The notes beneath the pieces are model-generated. The model ran no database searches and was not told the origin of the DNA. It saw only the letters and a program-made list of their open reading frames with translations. This document shows positions 6,252 to 7,953 of a stretch of DNA of 7,953 nt, piece after piece. The position numbers and the translations under genes are program-made. Numbering within the stretch: position 1 is the first letter of the stretch; every line of letters begins with the position of its first letter. Source of the DNA: Nitrososphaerales archaeon (lineage in GTDB: Archaea > Thermoproteota > Nitrososphaeria > Nitrososphaerales > UBA57); assembly GCA_022449325.1 (NCBI GenBank), contig JAKUSK010000036.1:1-7953 (forward strand), read 5' to 3'.

Positions 6252-7484
6252 ATGAAGAAACATATTCGACTTCTAATTGGTTTTTTTGGATTACTAACAA
6301 TATGTAGTTTAGCATTATTACCAAATGCTACACTTGCAATGTTATCAGTTATGTTTGCTTTATGTATTAATCTAGTTCTTTTCAAATATCTTAAACCATC
6401 TAATAATTTTGAAGTTACTCGAGTTTTTGATAAATATCAAGTTATGCCTCCTGCCGAGATTCATACCAGTTTAGAAATGAAATATAATGGAAGATTCCCT
6501 GCAAATGCATCTGTTGAATTCGATTGCCAAAGTCTGGGTCTCAATGTTAATACGGGAACTGTTGTTTTTCAACCTGGCGAAAAATATGATATCTCAAAAA
6601 CATTTGTTGCAGATAGACGTGGCGTTCATAAAATTTCTAATACGAAAATTGTTGTTAAAGACTGGCTTTTGTTATCTGGAATTACTATTTCCACAAATGA
6701 CGAAGCTGAAATTTTAGTTCTACCGCATATTTACCCATTCGAAACTTCTCCACAAACATCTGCGGCCGGTTTATTGGGTGTTTCTTCTGCAGTTAAACAA
6801 GGAAGAAGTAGTGAAGTATGGGGAATTCGTGATTATCAACCTGGCGATGATTTTAAAATCATTTCTTGGAAAGCTATGGCTAAATCTCCTGATCATAAAC
6901 CTAAATCTAAGATTACTGCTGGCGAAGAGGGACAAGCAATAACAATAGTTGCCGATATAGGCAAAGATAGTGAACTCCCTAACGGCGATCAAATTTCTCT
7001 CGATATATCTGCCGATCTTGCCGCCTCGCTATCTTATAATTTCATTAAACGCGGTACCAGGACTGGTTTGGTGTTATTTGACACTCGTAGCCGTGCCGTA
7101 CTAAAACCAGCTCGTGGTGATGCTCATGTTGATTCATTATTACGCAACTTAGCAAAGGTACAACCCTCTCAGGACAAGTTTCTTATTACTAGTTTTACAA
7201 ATTCATACCTTGATTTCTCTGCATCTGAATTCGGAAATAGTTTCATTCTTATTCTCACCCGTACAGACGATCGATTAATTGAATCTTATTTGTCCAAATT
7301 AAAATCTAGCCGAGATCTCATTATAATATTAATTTACAATGATGATAATCTTGAACGTGCGAAGCAAATTCAGAAGACTGTCCAAGATAATGGCATCGAA
7401 ATTATCTTAACAAATCATGAGTCAATCATTGAAACTATGAAGAAAATGGAGGAGTGGTCCTATGCTACCGTTAAGAGAGCTTAG
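6252..7484 (+). CDS. DUF58 family protein with two N-terminal membrane segments
   Basis: DUF58 proteins are the usual partners of MoxR ATPases and carry a VWA-like domain. This one has 410 residues with two hydrophobic segments (about 5-24 and 26-46). A beta-rich region (50-160) and a cytoplasmic VWA-like part follow. The family signature is clear at 189-207: GIRDYQPGDDFKIISWKA matches the expected R-[DE]-Y-x-P-G-D-D-x-x-x-I-x-W-K. The VWA-like core includes TIVADIGKDS (231-240), GTRTGLVLFD (268-277) and a C-terminal strand FILILT. The metal site expected to read DxSxS appears as D235-I-G-K-D239, so metal binding may be altered. The ATG follows the third MoxR stop by six bases without a visible Shine-Dalgarno, so re-initiation is likely. 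Its last 23 bases overlap the next gene. It probably links the ATPases to the membrane partner. Confidence 0.9.
   Translation: MKKHIRLLIGFFGLLTICSLALLPNATLAMLSVMFALCINLVLFKYLKPSNNFEVTRVFDKYQVMPPAEIHTSLEMKYNGRFPANASVEFDCQSLGLNVNTGTVVFQPGEKYDISKTFVADRRGVHKISNTKIVVKDWLLLSGITISTNDEAEILVLPHIYPFETSPQTSAAGLLGVSSAVKQGRSSEVWGIRDYQPGDDFKIISWKAMAKSPDHKPKSKITAGEEGQAITIVADIGKDSELPNGDQISLDISADLAASLSYNFIKRGTRTGLVLFDTRSRAVLKPARGDAHVDSLLRNLAKVQPSQDKFLITSFTNSYLDFSASEFGNSFILILTRTDDRLIESYLSKLKSSRDLIIILIYNDDNLERAKQIQKTVQDNGIEIILTNHESIIETMKKMEEWSYATVKRA
7448..7454 (+). promoter_or_regulatory. Shine-Dalgarno of the last gene, inside the DUF58 coding region
   Basis: GGAGGAG lies seven bases before ATG 7462 and inside the end of the DUF58 gene. 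It supports a true 23-base overlap between the two genes. Confidence 0.65.
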
Positions 7485-7953
7485 AACATACGTATCTGCC
7501 CTTTCAGTACTCCCTATTGCTGTAATGATTGCTAACCCAGTTGTTATAACTGCATTTGCATCTTATCTATCATCTATTGCTTTCTTTAGTGCATTTGGAT
7601 TAATTTTTGTATACCTTCTTCTAAAACAAATTGGATTTATCAAATCATTGGGACCAAATCAACAAGTTCTTTTTGAAAGTTTACTGTTGGTACTTCCAAT
7701 TATCATTCCTATGTTCACAGTACTCACTACTGGAAATCCTGCTGATTTTATTGCTGCATTTTTGGCCTATTTAGTTATAGGAACTGTTGTTTCTCTTTCT
7801 AGAGTTGTTATTGGAGGCGGTGTTGGCGCATTTGGAAAAGTTTTGTACTTCTTTTTTGCTTACATGATGGCATTGATGGTTTATGCAGGTTGTGTAGCTG
7901 GTCAAATTACAGGAGAAACATTTTCTTTGTTATTGGCATTCGACCAGATTGCA
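7462..7953 (+). CDS. polytopic membrane protein (3' end cut by window edge)
   Basis: The reading frame stays open for 164 codons to the window end. It encodes a very hydrophobic protein with about five predicted membrane segments (roughly 11-33, 36-54, 68-90, 94-115 and 126-148) and glycine-rich turns such as VIGGGVGAFGK. I do not recognise a family. In related MoxR/DUF58 operons this position is often held by a TgpA-like protein with an N-terminal membrane domain and an extracytoplasmic transglutaminase domain, so this could be such an N-terminal domain. No catalytic region is visible in the part shown. A plain multi-pass membrane protein is equally possible. The start is supported by a strong Shine-Dalgarno within the DUF58 gene, and the overlap implies coupled expression. 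Confidence 0.8.
   Translation, partial: MLPLRELRTYVSALSVLPIAVMIANPVVITAFASYLSSIAFFSAFGLIFVYLLLKQIGFIKSLGPNQQVLFESLLLVLPIIIPMFTVLTTGNPADFIAAFLAYLVIGTVVSLSRVVIGGGVGAFGKVLYFFFAYMMALMVYAGCVAGQITGETFSLLLAFDQIA

Overview
The window is archaeal. It carries a 20S proteasome beta subunit with the archaeal Gly-Thr processing site, a KH/metallo-beta-lactamase/beta-CASP nuclease of the aCPSF1 (FttA) family, AT-rich DNA, and a mix of leaderless-looking and Shine-Dalgarno starts. The aCPSF1 sequence (PRLDW before the HxHxDH motif, then YCTEPT) reminds me most of TACK archaea, possibly Nitrososphaerota (Thaumarchaeota). That lineage call rests on memory, not on a search.

Layout: two divergent transcription units share an intergenic region of about 145 bp (roughly 1976-2119). 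Leftward (minus strand) are the proteasome beta subunit and, one base after its stop, the aCPSF1 gene, which runs off the left edge. Rightward is a compact block of seven genes with overlaps or gaps of only a few bases: a membrane-anchored extracytoplasmic protein of unknown family, a small one-helix protein with a DUF4129-like cytoplasmic tail, three tandem MoxR-type AAA+ ATPases, a DUF58 protein, and a polytopic membrane protein cut by the right edge.

The rightward operon is the interesting part. MoxR ATPase, DUF58 and transglutaminase/DUF4129 proteins are a known association, best described in bacteria, and linked to assembly or activation of envelope proteins. Here the MoxR gene is triplicated, the DUF4129-like part is a separate protein placed first, and an unrecognised secreted protein leads the operon. 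My inference is that MoxR ATPases, probably with DUF58 as membrane adaptor, remodel a membrane complex made of the secreted protein, the DUF4129-like protein and the polytopic protein.

The MoxR genes also show two notable signals. The first two share a tract of 132/133 identical bases over the lid domain, although they differ freely elsewhere, which suggests recent gene conversion. These same two have Thr where the sensor-2 Arg of the GASPRA motif is expected, while the third keeps Arg. The three ATPases may therefore be functionally specialised, perhaps as subunits of a mixed ring.
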